From: Candidatus Treponema excrementipullorum
GTDB lineage: Bacteria; Spirochaetota; Spirochaetia; Treponematales; Treponemataceae
NCBI GenBank assembly: GCA_018883625.1
Contig: JAHLFV010000051.1
Location: 1 to 7,398, forward strand
Reading direction: 5' to 3'
Length of the DNA: 7,398 nt
Shown here: positions 1-4,766 of the stretch, one piece after another
How the letters are laid out: every line of letters starts with the position of its first letter
Position numbering within the stretch: the stretch's first letter is position 1
Notes under the pieces: model-generated
Database searches by the model: none
What the model was told of the DNA's origin: nothing
What the model saw: the letters and a program-made list of their open reading frames with translations, nothing else
Program-made: the position numbers and the translations under genes

Positions 1-152
1 GTAAATTTTCCGTTTAATTCATATTGGGCTATCCATTGCCTTATAAGGCTACGGGGAATACCATACTTCCTTTGCAGCACACGGGCCCCGTAATGCTTTA
101 TTTTATGCTCAAGTACTATTTGCTTTTTCAACTCCTCTGTGTATTTGGACAT
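1..152 (-). CDS. IS3-family transposase OrfA, N-terminal 50 residues (partial)
   Basis: Fifty codons are visible, starting MSKYTEELKKQIVLEH. Residues 20 to 41 (HYGARVLQRKYGIPRSLIRQW) have the spacing of the helix-turn-helix found at the N-terminus of IS3/IS150 OrfA proteins: a basic recognition helix ending in the typical 'W' before a linker. In this family OrfA binds the inverted repeats, and is usually joined by programmed frameshifting to OrfB, which carries the DDE catalytic core. OrfB would lie to the left, outside the window. The ATG at 152 is supported by AGGAGGTG at 161-168, about 8 nt upstream. Nothing in the visible part is broken, but whether the element is active cannot be judged from this fragment. 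Confidence 0.82.
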   Translation of the reverse strand, partial: MSKYTEELKKQIVLEHKIKHYGARVLQRKYGIPRSLIRQWIAQYELNGKF

Positions 153-209
153 TAAAAATGCACCTCCTAAAACTGAACTTTTTTTGTCCAACTTTAGGGG
201 TGCACTTCA
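1..209 (-). mobile_element. End of an IS3-family (IS150-like) insertion sequence, truncated by the window edge
   Basis: The element's terminus is placed at 209 because the minus strand from there reads TGAAGTGCACCCCTAAAG followed by TTGGACA, beginning with TG and resembling, from memory, the terminal inverted repeats of IS150-group IS3 elements. A transposase OrfA start follows 57 nt further in, the usual arrangement for the left end of such an element. The other inverted repeat and the target duplication lie outside the window. The insertion sits 16 bp past the threonine aldolase stop codon, and the transposase has the same orientation as the his operon, so read-through into the element is possible. 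No hairpin terminator is visible between the operon and the element. Confidence 0.8.
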
Positions 210-225
210 CTTTCGGGGATTTTTT

Positions 226-1266
226 TTATTTGGGCATCCTTTCTATGCTGTTCAGTAACCGGGCTATAGCTTCATCTTTTGTTGCCCAACTGGTACAAAA
301 TCTGACGGCGCATTTCCCGTCTTCCATATGTTGCCAAAAATTAACGGTAAATTCTTTTTCAAGGTAGGCTAGTTGCTCTTTTGTCAAAATAGGAAACTGC
401 TGATTTGTAGGAGAATCAAAGAGGAATGAAATACCTTGTGCTTTAAATGCTCGCTTTATCTGTAGTGCTTGAGCAACGGCTTTTTTTGCAACGGAAAAAT
501 AAAGGCCGTCTTTTAATAGTGTTTCAAACTGTATACCTAACAGTCTGCCCTTTGCCAACATTCCACCTTTTTGTTTTATCATGTAGCGGAAATCTTTTTG
601 TAAAGCAGGATTTGTTATAACAACAGCTTCTCCGAACAAAGCTCCCACCTTTGTACCGCCGATATAAAAGACGTCACAGAGGGCGGCTATATCTTCCATA
701 GAACAGTCATTTTCTTCTGCAGCTAAGCCATATCCCAGCCGAGCTCCATCGATAAAAAGAAACAGTTCTCTGTTTTTGCATACGGTATACAGTTCCTGTA
801 ACTCTTGTTTGGTGTATATTAAACCTGTTTCTGTGGGAAAAGAAATATATACCATACCCGGTTGAACGGTGTGTTCCCGGCTGGCATCGGCATAGTGGGC
901 TTTACAGTAGTTTTCTACCTGTAATGCGGTGATTTTTCCGTCTTGTGTAGGTAAAGTTAAAACTTTGTGACCACAGGCTTCAATGGCACCGGTTTCATGA
1001 CCTGCAATATGTCCTGTTTCCGGGGATAAAACCCCCTGATAAGATTTTAGGGCGGAGGCAATGACAGTTAAATTAGCCTGAGTACCTCCCGTAAGAAAGT
1101 GTACCTCTGCGTGAGGAGCTTTACACAGGGTTTTGATAATTTCCCGTGCTCGGTGACAGTAATCGTCGTTTCCGTACCCTGTAGTTTGGTCAAAGTTGGA
1201 AGTGCTGAGGGCTTCCAATATTTGCGGGCAACAGCCCTCGGTGTAATCACATTCAAAATGGATCAT
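226..1266 (-). CDS. ltaE: Low-specificity L-threonine aldolase (PLP enzyme, beta-eliminating lyase family)
   Basis: This 346-residue protein matches the fold-type I PLP threonine aldolases, which cleave L-threonine or L-allo-threonine to glycine and acetaldehyde in the cytoplasm. Visible signatures in order are TGGTQAN at 59-65, the His that stacks on PLP at H90 in GHETGAIEACGHK, the cofactor-nitrogen Asp D173 in FIDGARLGYG with R176, the Schiff-base lysine K206 in FYIGGTKVG, the family motif SPTNQQFPIL at 285-294, and the C-terminal substrate-carboxylate Arg R322 in VRFCTSW. The length is normal for the family and no key residue is missing. The start at 1266 has AAGGGAG at 1274-1280 and overlaps the hisB stop in an ATGA arrangement, so translation is probably coupled to hisB. 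Its presence in a his operon is unusual. An IS element lies just downstream. Related beta-eliminating lyases (for example D-threonine or phenylserine aldolase) cannot be excluded on substrate. Confidence 0.88.
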   Translation of the reverse strand: MIHFECDYTEGCCPQILEALSTSNFDQTTGYGNDDYCHRAREIIKTLCKAPHAEVHFLTGGTQANLTVIASALKSYQGVLSPETGHIAGHETGAIEACGHKVLTLPTQDGKITALQVENYCKAHYADASREHTVQPGMVYISFPTETGLIYTKQELQELYTVCKNRELFLFIDGARLGYGLAAEENDCSMEDIAALCDVFYIGGTKVGALFGEAVVITNPALQKDFRYMIKQKGGMLAKGRLLGIQFETLLKDGLYFSVAKKAVAQALQIKRAFKAQGISFLFDSPTNQQFPILTKEQLAYLEKEFTVNFWQHMEDGKCAVRFCTSWATKDEAIARLLNSIERMPK

Positions 1267-1883
1267 ACTATTACTCCCTTTGTAGACGGTATATCATGTC
1301 TTCGGGGATCCTGTTCCACGGCACTGCGAATTGCTTTTGCCGCTGCTTTGAAAAGAGCTTCCATTTTGTGATGGTCGCTACGTCCCCGAATAGTGTCTAA
1401 GTGTACGTTACATTTGGCACCGGACACAAATCCCTGCCAAAAATCCGTAAACGTATCAGTCTGAAAACTGCCTTCAGTTCCTTTTGTACCCATAGATATG
1501 AGGGGAACACCGGATAAGCCGGCTTCGCACACGAGATAGCTACGTCCCCCAAAGTCTACAGCCGCCTGTGCCAAGGTTTCGTCCATGGGATAAATACAAA
1601 AACCGGAACGGTATATTCCTCGGCAGTCCCCCAAAGCGCAGGCAAAAAGCTGTCCCAACACAATGCCGGTATCTTCTACCAAGTGATGTTGGTCCACATC
1701 CAAGTCTCCCTGCAGAGTACCTTTAAGGTCAAAAAGGCCGTGTTTACAAAAAGCCTGTAACATGTGGCTAAAAAATCCTATAGGACAATCCACATTATAC
1801 ATGCCGGTTCCGTCCAAATTCAATTCCAAAGAGATTTTTGTTTCTCTTGTTTCCCTCGTTAAAACTGCCTTCCGTTCTTTCAT
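1263..1883 (-). CDS. hisB: Imidazoleglycerol-phosphate dehydratase (histidine biosynthesis)
   Basis: The protein has 206 residues, slightly longer than the roughly 195 of monofunctional HisB. It dehydrates imidazole glycerol phosphate to imidazole acetol phosphate, the sixth step of cytoplasmic histidine synthesis, and needs bound manganese. The metal-binding motifs are present: FFSHML (H40) with KHG (H48), DQHHLVEDTG (H66, H67, E70), HLDTIRG (H161) and DHHKMEALFKA (H171, H172, E175). PMDETLAQAAVDFGGRSYL at 99-117 and the C-terminal PSTKGV are also typical. The usual Asp in 'FFDHML' is Ser here, and 'NSHH' is replaced by 'SDHH'; neither change removes a metal ligand. There is no fused phosphatase domain. 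AAGGA at 1890-1894 precedes the ATG by 6 nt. The gene follows hisG by 41 bp and overlaps ltaE by 4 bp. Confidence 0.93.
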   Translation of the reverse strand: MKERKAVLTRETRETKISLELNLDGTGMYNVDCPIGFFSHMLQAFCKHGLFDLKGTLQGDLDVDQHHLVEDTGIVLGQLFACALGDCRGIYRSGFCIYPMDETLAQAAVDFGGRSYLVCEAGLSGVPLISMGTKGTEGSFQTDTFTDFWQGFVSGAKCNVHLDTIRGRSDHHKMEALFKAAAKAIRSAVEQDPRRHDIPSTKGVIV

Positions 1884-1924
1884 AGTTGTTCCTTGTGATA
1901 GTTTTCGATTCCTTGCAGTAGGTT

Positions 1925-2779
1925 CTATGACAGAACTTTCCGCAGTTCGTATTCCAAAATGTCTGTGGCACCCAACTTTTTCAGCAAAGGCAACAGGGTA
2001 GGGACTTCGCTCTTTTTTACCGCAATTTTGATGGCATAACCGTCATCTCCGTAGAGAGGAGCAACGGTGGGACTGCGCATGGCCGGTAAGCCGGTAACCA
2101 AATCCTGAAAGCGCAGACGGGATACGTTCATTTCCAACATGACCCGGTCTCTGGCGTCAAGAACGGCTTCAAAAAGCATTTTAAGCTCCATAATTTTTTC
2201 TTTTTTTTGAGGATCTTTCATGGCTTCTTTTGAAGCAAACATCCGAGTGGAGCTGGTCATAATGGTGTCTACAATGCGCAGGCCGTTTTCTTCCAAAGTC
2301 CGTCCCGTGGAGGTATTGTCTATGATCATATCTGCGTCATCGGGAGGAAATACTTCTGTGGCACCGTAGGTTCTGACTACAAGGGAGTTAATCTTTTTCT
2401 CATTCAGCCATGTTTGGGCAACCCGTTCGTATTCCGTTGCCACAATGACCCGTTTGGAAAAAAGATTTTCGTCAGAAATTGCTTTGGGAACAGCTGCAAC
2501 GATACGTACTTTGTCAAAGCCCAAGTCCATAATTTCCTCTACATCTGCATCTGTTTCTTTTATCCAGTCCAACCCGGTAAATCCCACGTCGTGAGCTCCC
2601 AGTTCCAGCAGTTTCCCGATATTTTGCGGCTTCATAACCTTTGCTTCCAAATCTTCCTGATTCACTGTAGGGCGGTATGCTCTGTCCGGTAATTTTATGG
2701 TAATTCCCGCACCGCTGAATAGATTAACAACATTGTCGTAAATTCTGCCTTTGGGCAAAAGGATTTTCAGTTTTTCCAT
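1925..2779 (-). CDS. hisG: ATP phosphoribosyltransferase, long form (first step of histidine biosynthesis)
   Basis: HisG joins ATP and PRPP to give N1-(5-phosphoribosyl)-ATP, the committed and feedback-controlled step of histidine synthesis. With start M at 2779 the protein has 284 residues and begins MEKLKILLPKGRI, the usual HisG N-terminus. GAHDVGFTGLDWI at 61-73 and the PRPP-binding loop DNTSTGRTL at 154-162 belong to the catalytic domain. Residues from about 211 to the end (MNVSRLRFQDLV, LPAMRSPTVAPL, GATDIL) form the ACT-like regulatory domain of the long form. A HisZ partner should therefore not be needed, and direct inhibition by histidine is expected from family knowledge. The start is chosen because GGAGG (2785-2789) lies 5 nt upstream. 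An in-frame GTG at 2809 would start inside the terminator tail and has no ribosome binding site. The gene is first in the operon, behind a probable attenuator. Confidence 0.95.
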   Translation of the reverse strand: MEKLKILLPKGRIYDNVVNLFSGAGITIKLPDRAYRPTVNQEDLEAKVMKPQNIGKLLELGAHDVGFTGLDWIKETDADVEEIMDLGFDKVRIVAAVPKAISDENLFSKRVIVATEYERVAQTWLNEKKINSLVVRTYGATEVFPPDDADMIIDNTSTGRTLEENGLRIVDTIMTSSTRMFASKEAMKDPQKKEKIMELKMLFEAVLDARDRVMLEMNVSRLRFQDLVTGLPAMRSPTVAPLYGDDGYAIKIAVKKSEVPTLLPLLKKLGATDILEYELRKVLS

Positions 2780-2809
2780 TTTTTCCTCCAATCGAACAAT
2801 AACAGACAC

Positions 2810-2841
2810 AAAAAAAACCGCCTACCTAAAAAGGGGCGGTT
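2810..2841 (-). terminator. Intrinsic terminator in the hisG leader (probable attenuator)
   Basis: On the minus strand AACCGCC (2841-2835) pairs perfectly with GGCGGTT (2822-2816), and a run of eight U (2817-2810) overlaps and follows the second arm. The 12-nt loop can extend the stem by CCT/AGG. The hairpin lies between the operon promoter and hisG, with no gene upstream on this strand, so it most likely regulates hisG rather than ending another gene. Ten of the twelve loop bases (2832-2823) can pair with leader positions 2872-2863. Confidence 0.82.
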
Positions 2842-2864
2842 CCATAACAGTACACCGGCACGTC

Positions 2865-2878
2865 TTTAGGTACCTAAA
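2865..2878. repeat. 14-bp perfect palindrome in the his leader
   Basis: TTTAGGTACCTAAA is its own reverse complement. In the RNA it can fold as a 5-bp hairpin with a GTAC loop, or its second half can pair with the terminator loop. As DNA it could instead be an operator for a dimeric regulator about 50 bp downstream of the transcription start. It contains the stop codon of the leader frame. Confidence 0.6.
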
Positions 2879-2924
2879 TCATGAGAAGCATATAATGATG
2901 TGTGTACAGTTTTATTTCAGTCAT
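2874..2924 (-). CDS. Putative 16-residue his leader peptide with two adjacent His codons
   Basis: The frame reads MTEIKLYTHHYMLLMI followed by TAG. The tandem CAT CAT codons (2900-2895) stand in the middle, and the stop codon lies inside a 14-bp palindrome just before the terminator hairpin. This is the layout of ribosome-mediated his attenuators such as hisL of enterobacteria, though with only two His codons rather than seven. The weak point is initiation. No ribosome binding site precedes the ATG, and the predicted transcription start (about 2925) falls on or next to it, so the peptide would have to be made from a leaderless mRNA. The sequence shows the frame and its position; the function is inferred. 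Confidence 0.45.
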   Translation of the reverse strand: MTEIKLYTHHYMLLMI

Positions 2925-2931
2925 TGCAATA

Positions 2932-2960
2932 ATAGTAAACTTTATCCTTGCGACTGTCAA
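2932..2960 (-). promoter_or_regulatory. Promoter of the hisG-hisB-ltaE operon
   Basis: A perfect TTGACA (-35) lies at 2960-2955 on the minus strand, with a 17-nt spacer before TACTAT (-10, 4 of 6) at 2937-2932. Transcription would start near 2925. This gives a leader of about 145 nt before hisG that includes the leader frame, the palindrome and the terminator. No other sigma-70-like site in the region fits as well. Confidence 0.7.
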
Positions 2961-3064
2961 GAATGTGTGTTACGGAAAATGAAAAGAGGTTATAAAATGA
3001 AGATATAGAGAAGATTTTAAATGATGGGAAATGCTCCGTATAAATAATGTTAAGGGGGAATGAT

Positions 3065-3380
3065 ATGAAAAAGAATATATTGATTTCTGTTATGTCCTTG
3101 CTTTCCTATGTGTATCAACAGCTCAGGTGAGACTTTACGTGGGTGGTATTCAATTAAATCGTAGTCCGGAAACTGTTTCTATGCTGGAAGTTTGGCAATT
3201 CGGTTTGAAAGCGGACGGATATGAGGATTTATCGGAACAGGTAGAAAATTATCTTAAAACAGGGGCGGCTCCGGTTTTGTCTATGTGGATCCTCAAGGAA
3301 AAAATTATATTATTACCATTTTATTGACAAGTAAAAAGAGTGCGTGTAAAATCAAATTAGTTGAGAATTGTCTTTTTTGA
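3065..3380 (+). pseudogene. Remnant of a secreted trypsin-like (S1) serine protease, twice frameshifted and truncated
   Basis: Three frames together spell one N-terminus. The first, from the ATG at 3065 after AGGGGGA (3052-3058), gives MKKNILISVMSLLS. The second takes over near 3106 with LCVSTAQVRLYVGG, completing a signal peptide cleaved around STA|Q, and runs to YLKTG at about 3264. The third continues as GSGFVYVDPQGKNYIIT (3267-3317), which matches the first barrel strands of S1 proteases, where NxHV with the catalytic His normally follows. Instead the frame continues as unrelated residues and stops at 3380. Each shift corresponds to one missing base, the second inside a GGGG run. Catalytic His, Asp and Ser are all absent. 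The second and third frames are individually unlike complete genes. Family assignment rests mainly on the GSGFVY...YIIT motif. Sequencing error could explain the shifts but not the missing remainder. Confidence 0.6.
3324..3352 (+). promoter_or_regulatory. Promoter of the secreted barrel-like protein gene
   Basis: TTGACA (3324-3329, perfect), a 17-nt spacer and TAAAAT (3347-3352, 5 of 6) form a near-consensus sigma-70 site. The start would be near 3359, giving an 80-nt leader before the ATG at 3439. The promoter lies just after the point where the protease remnant loses its family resemblance (about 3318). Confidence 0.75.
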
Positions 3381-3438
3381 GAAATTGCATTTTTTGTCTG
3401 CATAGGATGATTTTCTCCCTAGTAGTCAGGAGGATTAT

Positions 3439-3981
3439 ATGAAAAAATATTTCTTTGCTGTCATTTTGGGAATATGTTTCCTCAGTAGTGTGGGAGCTCA
3501 ATCCGTCAAAGTATTCCACAATGAAGGATTTATTTTATTGGGAAATTTCAATAAGGGTTTGGGGGGAAGAATACTCCAAAGCTTTGATCTTGATATATCA
3601 TCAAGTTGGGTATATCCCCGTTTCGGTGCATTGGTTGGAGTCAGTACTATACAAGGTTATGAAGAATACGGTAGTCACAATGATAAAATCTCTTCTTTTA
3701 ATTTATCAGTGTACGGTGAATTGCCTCTACCTATCTCTATCGGGAATTTTGTAATAAGTCCTTATATTCGGGGGCTTTTAAAATCGCAGTATTTTATCGA
3801 TATTCCTTTTATACTTTTAGGATATGGTTTAGGGGGTGGCATACGAACAGGGTATATTTTTGATCCTATAGGCATATATTTAAATATTGGGTATGAGTTT
3901 GATCATTTTTTGCATATATCTCAAGAAGTTCCCACTGATCTTTCTCATGGTATAAATTTTTCGGTAGGTGTTTCTCTGTAA
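3439..3981 (+). CDS. Small secreted, probably outer-membrane beta-barrel protein of unknown function
   Basis: I do not recognise the family. The 180-residue protein begins with a clear Sec signal peptide: MKK, a hydrophobic stretch at 5-17, and likely cleavage after SSVGA (residue 20). No lipobox Cys is placed for lipoprotein processing. The mature part of about 160 residues is rich in Gly, Ser and aromatic residues and alternates polar and apolar residues in short runs (for example 62-70, 85-93, 103-111, 133-140, 145-153 and 172-180), separated by turn-like Gly, Asn and Asp residues. It ends in INFSVGVSL, an amphipathic final strand. This suggests a barrel of about eight strands in the outer membrane, but that is inference from pattern only. 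AGGAGG (3428-3433) lies 5 nt before the ATG, and a near-consensus promoter lies upstream, so it is probably expressed alone. No clear terminator follows. Confidence 0.7.
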   Translation: MKKYFFAVILGICFLSSVGAQSVKVFHNEGFILLGNFNKGLGGRILQSFDLDISSSWVYPRFGALVGVSTIQGYEEYGSHNDKISSFNLSVYGELPLPISIGNFVISPYIRGLLKSQYFIDIPFILLGYGLGGGIRTGYIFDPIGIYLNIGYEFDHFLHISQEVPTDLSHGINFSVGVSL

Positions 3982-4168
3982 AAATGTAATCAGGAAAGTA
4001 TTTATGTATTAAGGCATTGATTGAAATAATGGGTTGATACTAAATTTAAATTGAAATAGTTGATGGTAAAGATTGAATGTTACAGGGTACCTCAGAAGAG
4101 ACTCTAAAAATCGGTTTTCTGGGAAATTCCTCAGAATATAGAGGGGGTCTTTCGTTTTTTTGTTCCGT
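3982..4168. other. AT-rich intergenic stretch after the barrel-protein gene
   Basis: No gene can be supported here. The stretch holds the octamer CCTCAGAA twice (4090-4097 and 4129-4136) and an imperfect hairpin at 4117-4136 (TTCTG GGAA / TTCC CAGAA with one bulged T). No U-run follows the hairpin directly, so it is not a convincing terminator for the upstream gene. Confidence 0.5.
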
Positions 4169-4350
4169 TTTTTTCATACGTTTCAGTAAGTGGAGTATTG
4201 TTTCATCTGTTGTTCTATCGTTATAAAATTTTATAAACAATCTTCTTCATTTATTGAAAACCTTTTAATATGTTCTGATAATGTTAAAAAGTCTTTTTAA
4301 GTTGCCGAATCTGTTGTTTTGGGGCTATTTCGATTATAATTAGCTTTAAA
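4169..4350 (-). pseudogene. Decayed remnant of a second threonine-aldolase C-terminus
   Basis: Several short blocks on the minus strand follow, in order and at about the right spacing, the last 75 residues of the intact aldolase gene at 226-1266. FKA (4350-4342) matches its AFKAQG. NSP then QQIRQLKK match DSPTNQQFPILTK. HIKRFSIN matches LEKEFTVN. IKFYNDRTTDETILHLLK aligns with VRFCTSWATKDEAIARLL with one gap, and KRMKK matches the final ERMPK. The blocks lie in different frames, with stop codons between, so the gene is dead. The DNA of the last block is also similar: TTCAGTAA and TTCATCT occur in both at the same spacing. The identity of each block is low, and I assembled the alignment by eye across frames, so chance similarity is not excluded. 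Confidence 0.42.
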
Positions 4351-4390
4351 GTAAGTAACAGAAGAGTAAACTGTAGGAGTAAATTTCCCA

Positions 4391-4416
4391 CTTTTTTCAA
4401 AAAAATTGAAAAAAAA
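4391..4416. repeat. A-tract inverted repeat upstream of the mini-gene promoter
   Basis: TTTTTTCAA (4392-4400) and TTGAAAAAA (4406-4414) are perfect inverted copies separated by five A. Standing directly before the -35 box, these phased A/T tracts may act as bent DNA or as an UP element for RNA polymerase. Confidence 0.5.
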
Positions 4417-4418
4417 GC

Positions 4419-4446
4419 TTGCATTATTTCAAAAGTGTGGTACCAT
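4419..4446 (+). promoter_or_regulatory. Extended -10 promoter of the structured mini-gene
   Basis: TTGCAT (4419-4424) and TACCAT (4441-4446) are separated by 16 nt, and TGG (4438-4440) directly before the -10 box makes an extended -10 element. An A-tract region lies immediately upstream. The start would fall near 4453. Confidence 0.6.
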
Positions 4447-4535
4447 ATAAGTGTAAAGAGAAGTTGACGTAACCGCTTGGGTTAAATAACTCATAGGTTA
4501 TTTAAAATATTACTGATTTTACAAAGGAGGCCATT

Positions 4536-4583
4536 ATGGATACCCCAACAGACAAGGAAGCCTCAATAGAGGCAGTGAAATAA
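4536..4583 (+). CDS. Mini-ORF of 15 codons with a very strong ribosome binding site
   Basis: AAAGGAGG (4523-4530) stands 5 nt before ATG and is the strongest ribosome binding site in the window. The frame encodes MDTPTDKEASIEAVK and ends in TAA at 4581-4583. The peptide is hydrophilic, with no membrane segment, no run of one amino acid that would suggest an attenuator, and no ALAA-like tag. Codons 9 to 13 form a hairpin (GCCTC AATA GAGGC). The frame is terminated well before the intrinsic terminator, and no second gene follows. I recognise no relative. The binding site argues that the peptide is made; its role is unknown. Confidence 0.5.
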   Translation: MDTPTDKEASIEAVK

Positions 4584-4664
4584 CATCAGTCACCTGCAAG
4601 GCAGGATAAAAACGATTAATTGACCGAGTAAATGTCTTGTAAGAATTTCTCGGCAACTGATAAA

Positions 4665-4691
4665 AGCCGGCGTTAGGCCGGCTCTTTTTTT
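4665..4691. terminator. Intrinsic terminator between the mini-gene and tex, usable from both sides
   Basis: AGCCGGC (4665-4671) pairs with GCCGGCT (4677-4683) around the loop GTTAG, with seven T at 4685-4691 for the plus strand. Read on the minus strand the same stem is followed by TTTTA, so it can also stop tex transcripts, which end 84-100 bp beyond the tex stop codon. Confidence 0.88.
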
Positions 4692-4692
4692 G

Positions 4693-4729
4693 TCCGGGTA
4701 GCTCTGAATGTGCTACAGAACTTCCCGGA
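4693..4729. repeat. Two-tier inverted repeat in the tex 3' region
   Basis: TCCGGG (4693-4698) pairs with CCCGGA (4724-4729), and inside it GTAGC (4698-4702) pairs with GCTAC (4712-4716), sharing one base. On the minus strand it lies just past the tex stop codon (4767) and before the terminator. No U-run follows it, so it may protect the mRNA 3' end rather than terminate transcription. Confidence 0.45.
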
Positions 4730-4766
4730 AATTATAAAAGGATTTTCAAAAAGCGGTTTTTCAAAC

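Larger units (their letters stand above)
4453..4691 (+). ncRNA. Putative structured small transcript of about 240 nt with an internal mini-ORF
   Basis: The unit is bounded by an extended -10 promoter and an intrinsic terminator, with no long reading frame between. Visible hairpins are TAACC/GGTTA (4470-4484), a 9-bp perfect AT stem TTAAATAAC/GTTATTTAA (4482-4505), GCCTC/GAGGC (4560-4573), CCTGC/GCAGG (4593-4605) and CCGAG/CTCGG (4623-4653). Some strands can pair in two ways: TAACC with GGTTA at 4480 or at 4496, and GCCTC with GAGGC at 4569 or with the same motif inside the ribosome binding site (4527-4531). A 15-codon frame is included. It does not look like tmRNA, 6S, SRP or RNase P RNA. It may be a dual-function sRNA or a leader whose gene was lost. 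Confidence 0.5.

Noticed and set aside
2777..2809. Longer HisG starting at the GTG at 2809
   Set aside because: The ten extra residues are not typical of HisG, the GTG abuts the terminator U-run, and it has no ribosome binding site, whereas the ATG at 2779 has GGAGG 5 nt upstream.
2831..2850. T-box-like TGGAACCGC in the hisG leader
   Set aside because: The full 14-nt T-box is not present, the sequence is an arm of the terminator itself, and the strong promoter at 2932-2960 leaves no room for the Stem I and specifier loop of a T-box.
3065..3130. A 21-residue peptide MKKNILISVMSLLSYVYQQLR as an independent small gene
   Set aside because: Its first part completes the signal peptide of the next frame with one base restored, so it is better explained as the start of the broken protease.
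4117..4136. Hairpin as terminator of the barrel-protein gene
   Set aside because: It is imperfect, lies 135 bp past the stop codon and is not followed directly by a T-run.
4046..4240. 64-residue minus-strand frame as an intact gene
   Set aside because: It starts at a TTG with no ribosome binding site, and its best part looks like an out-of-frame piece of an aldolase remnant that continues upstream in other frames.
4453..4691. tmRNA, 6S RNA, SRP RNA or RNase P RNA
   Set aside because: The mini-ORF does not end in an ALAA-like tag, there is no tRNA-like acceptor end or CCA, no long 5'/3' rod pairing, and no RNase P or SRP signature.
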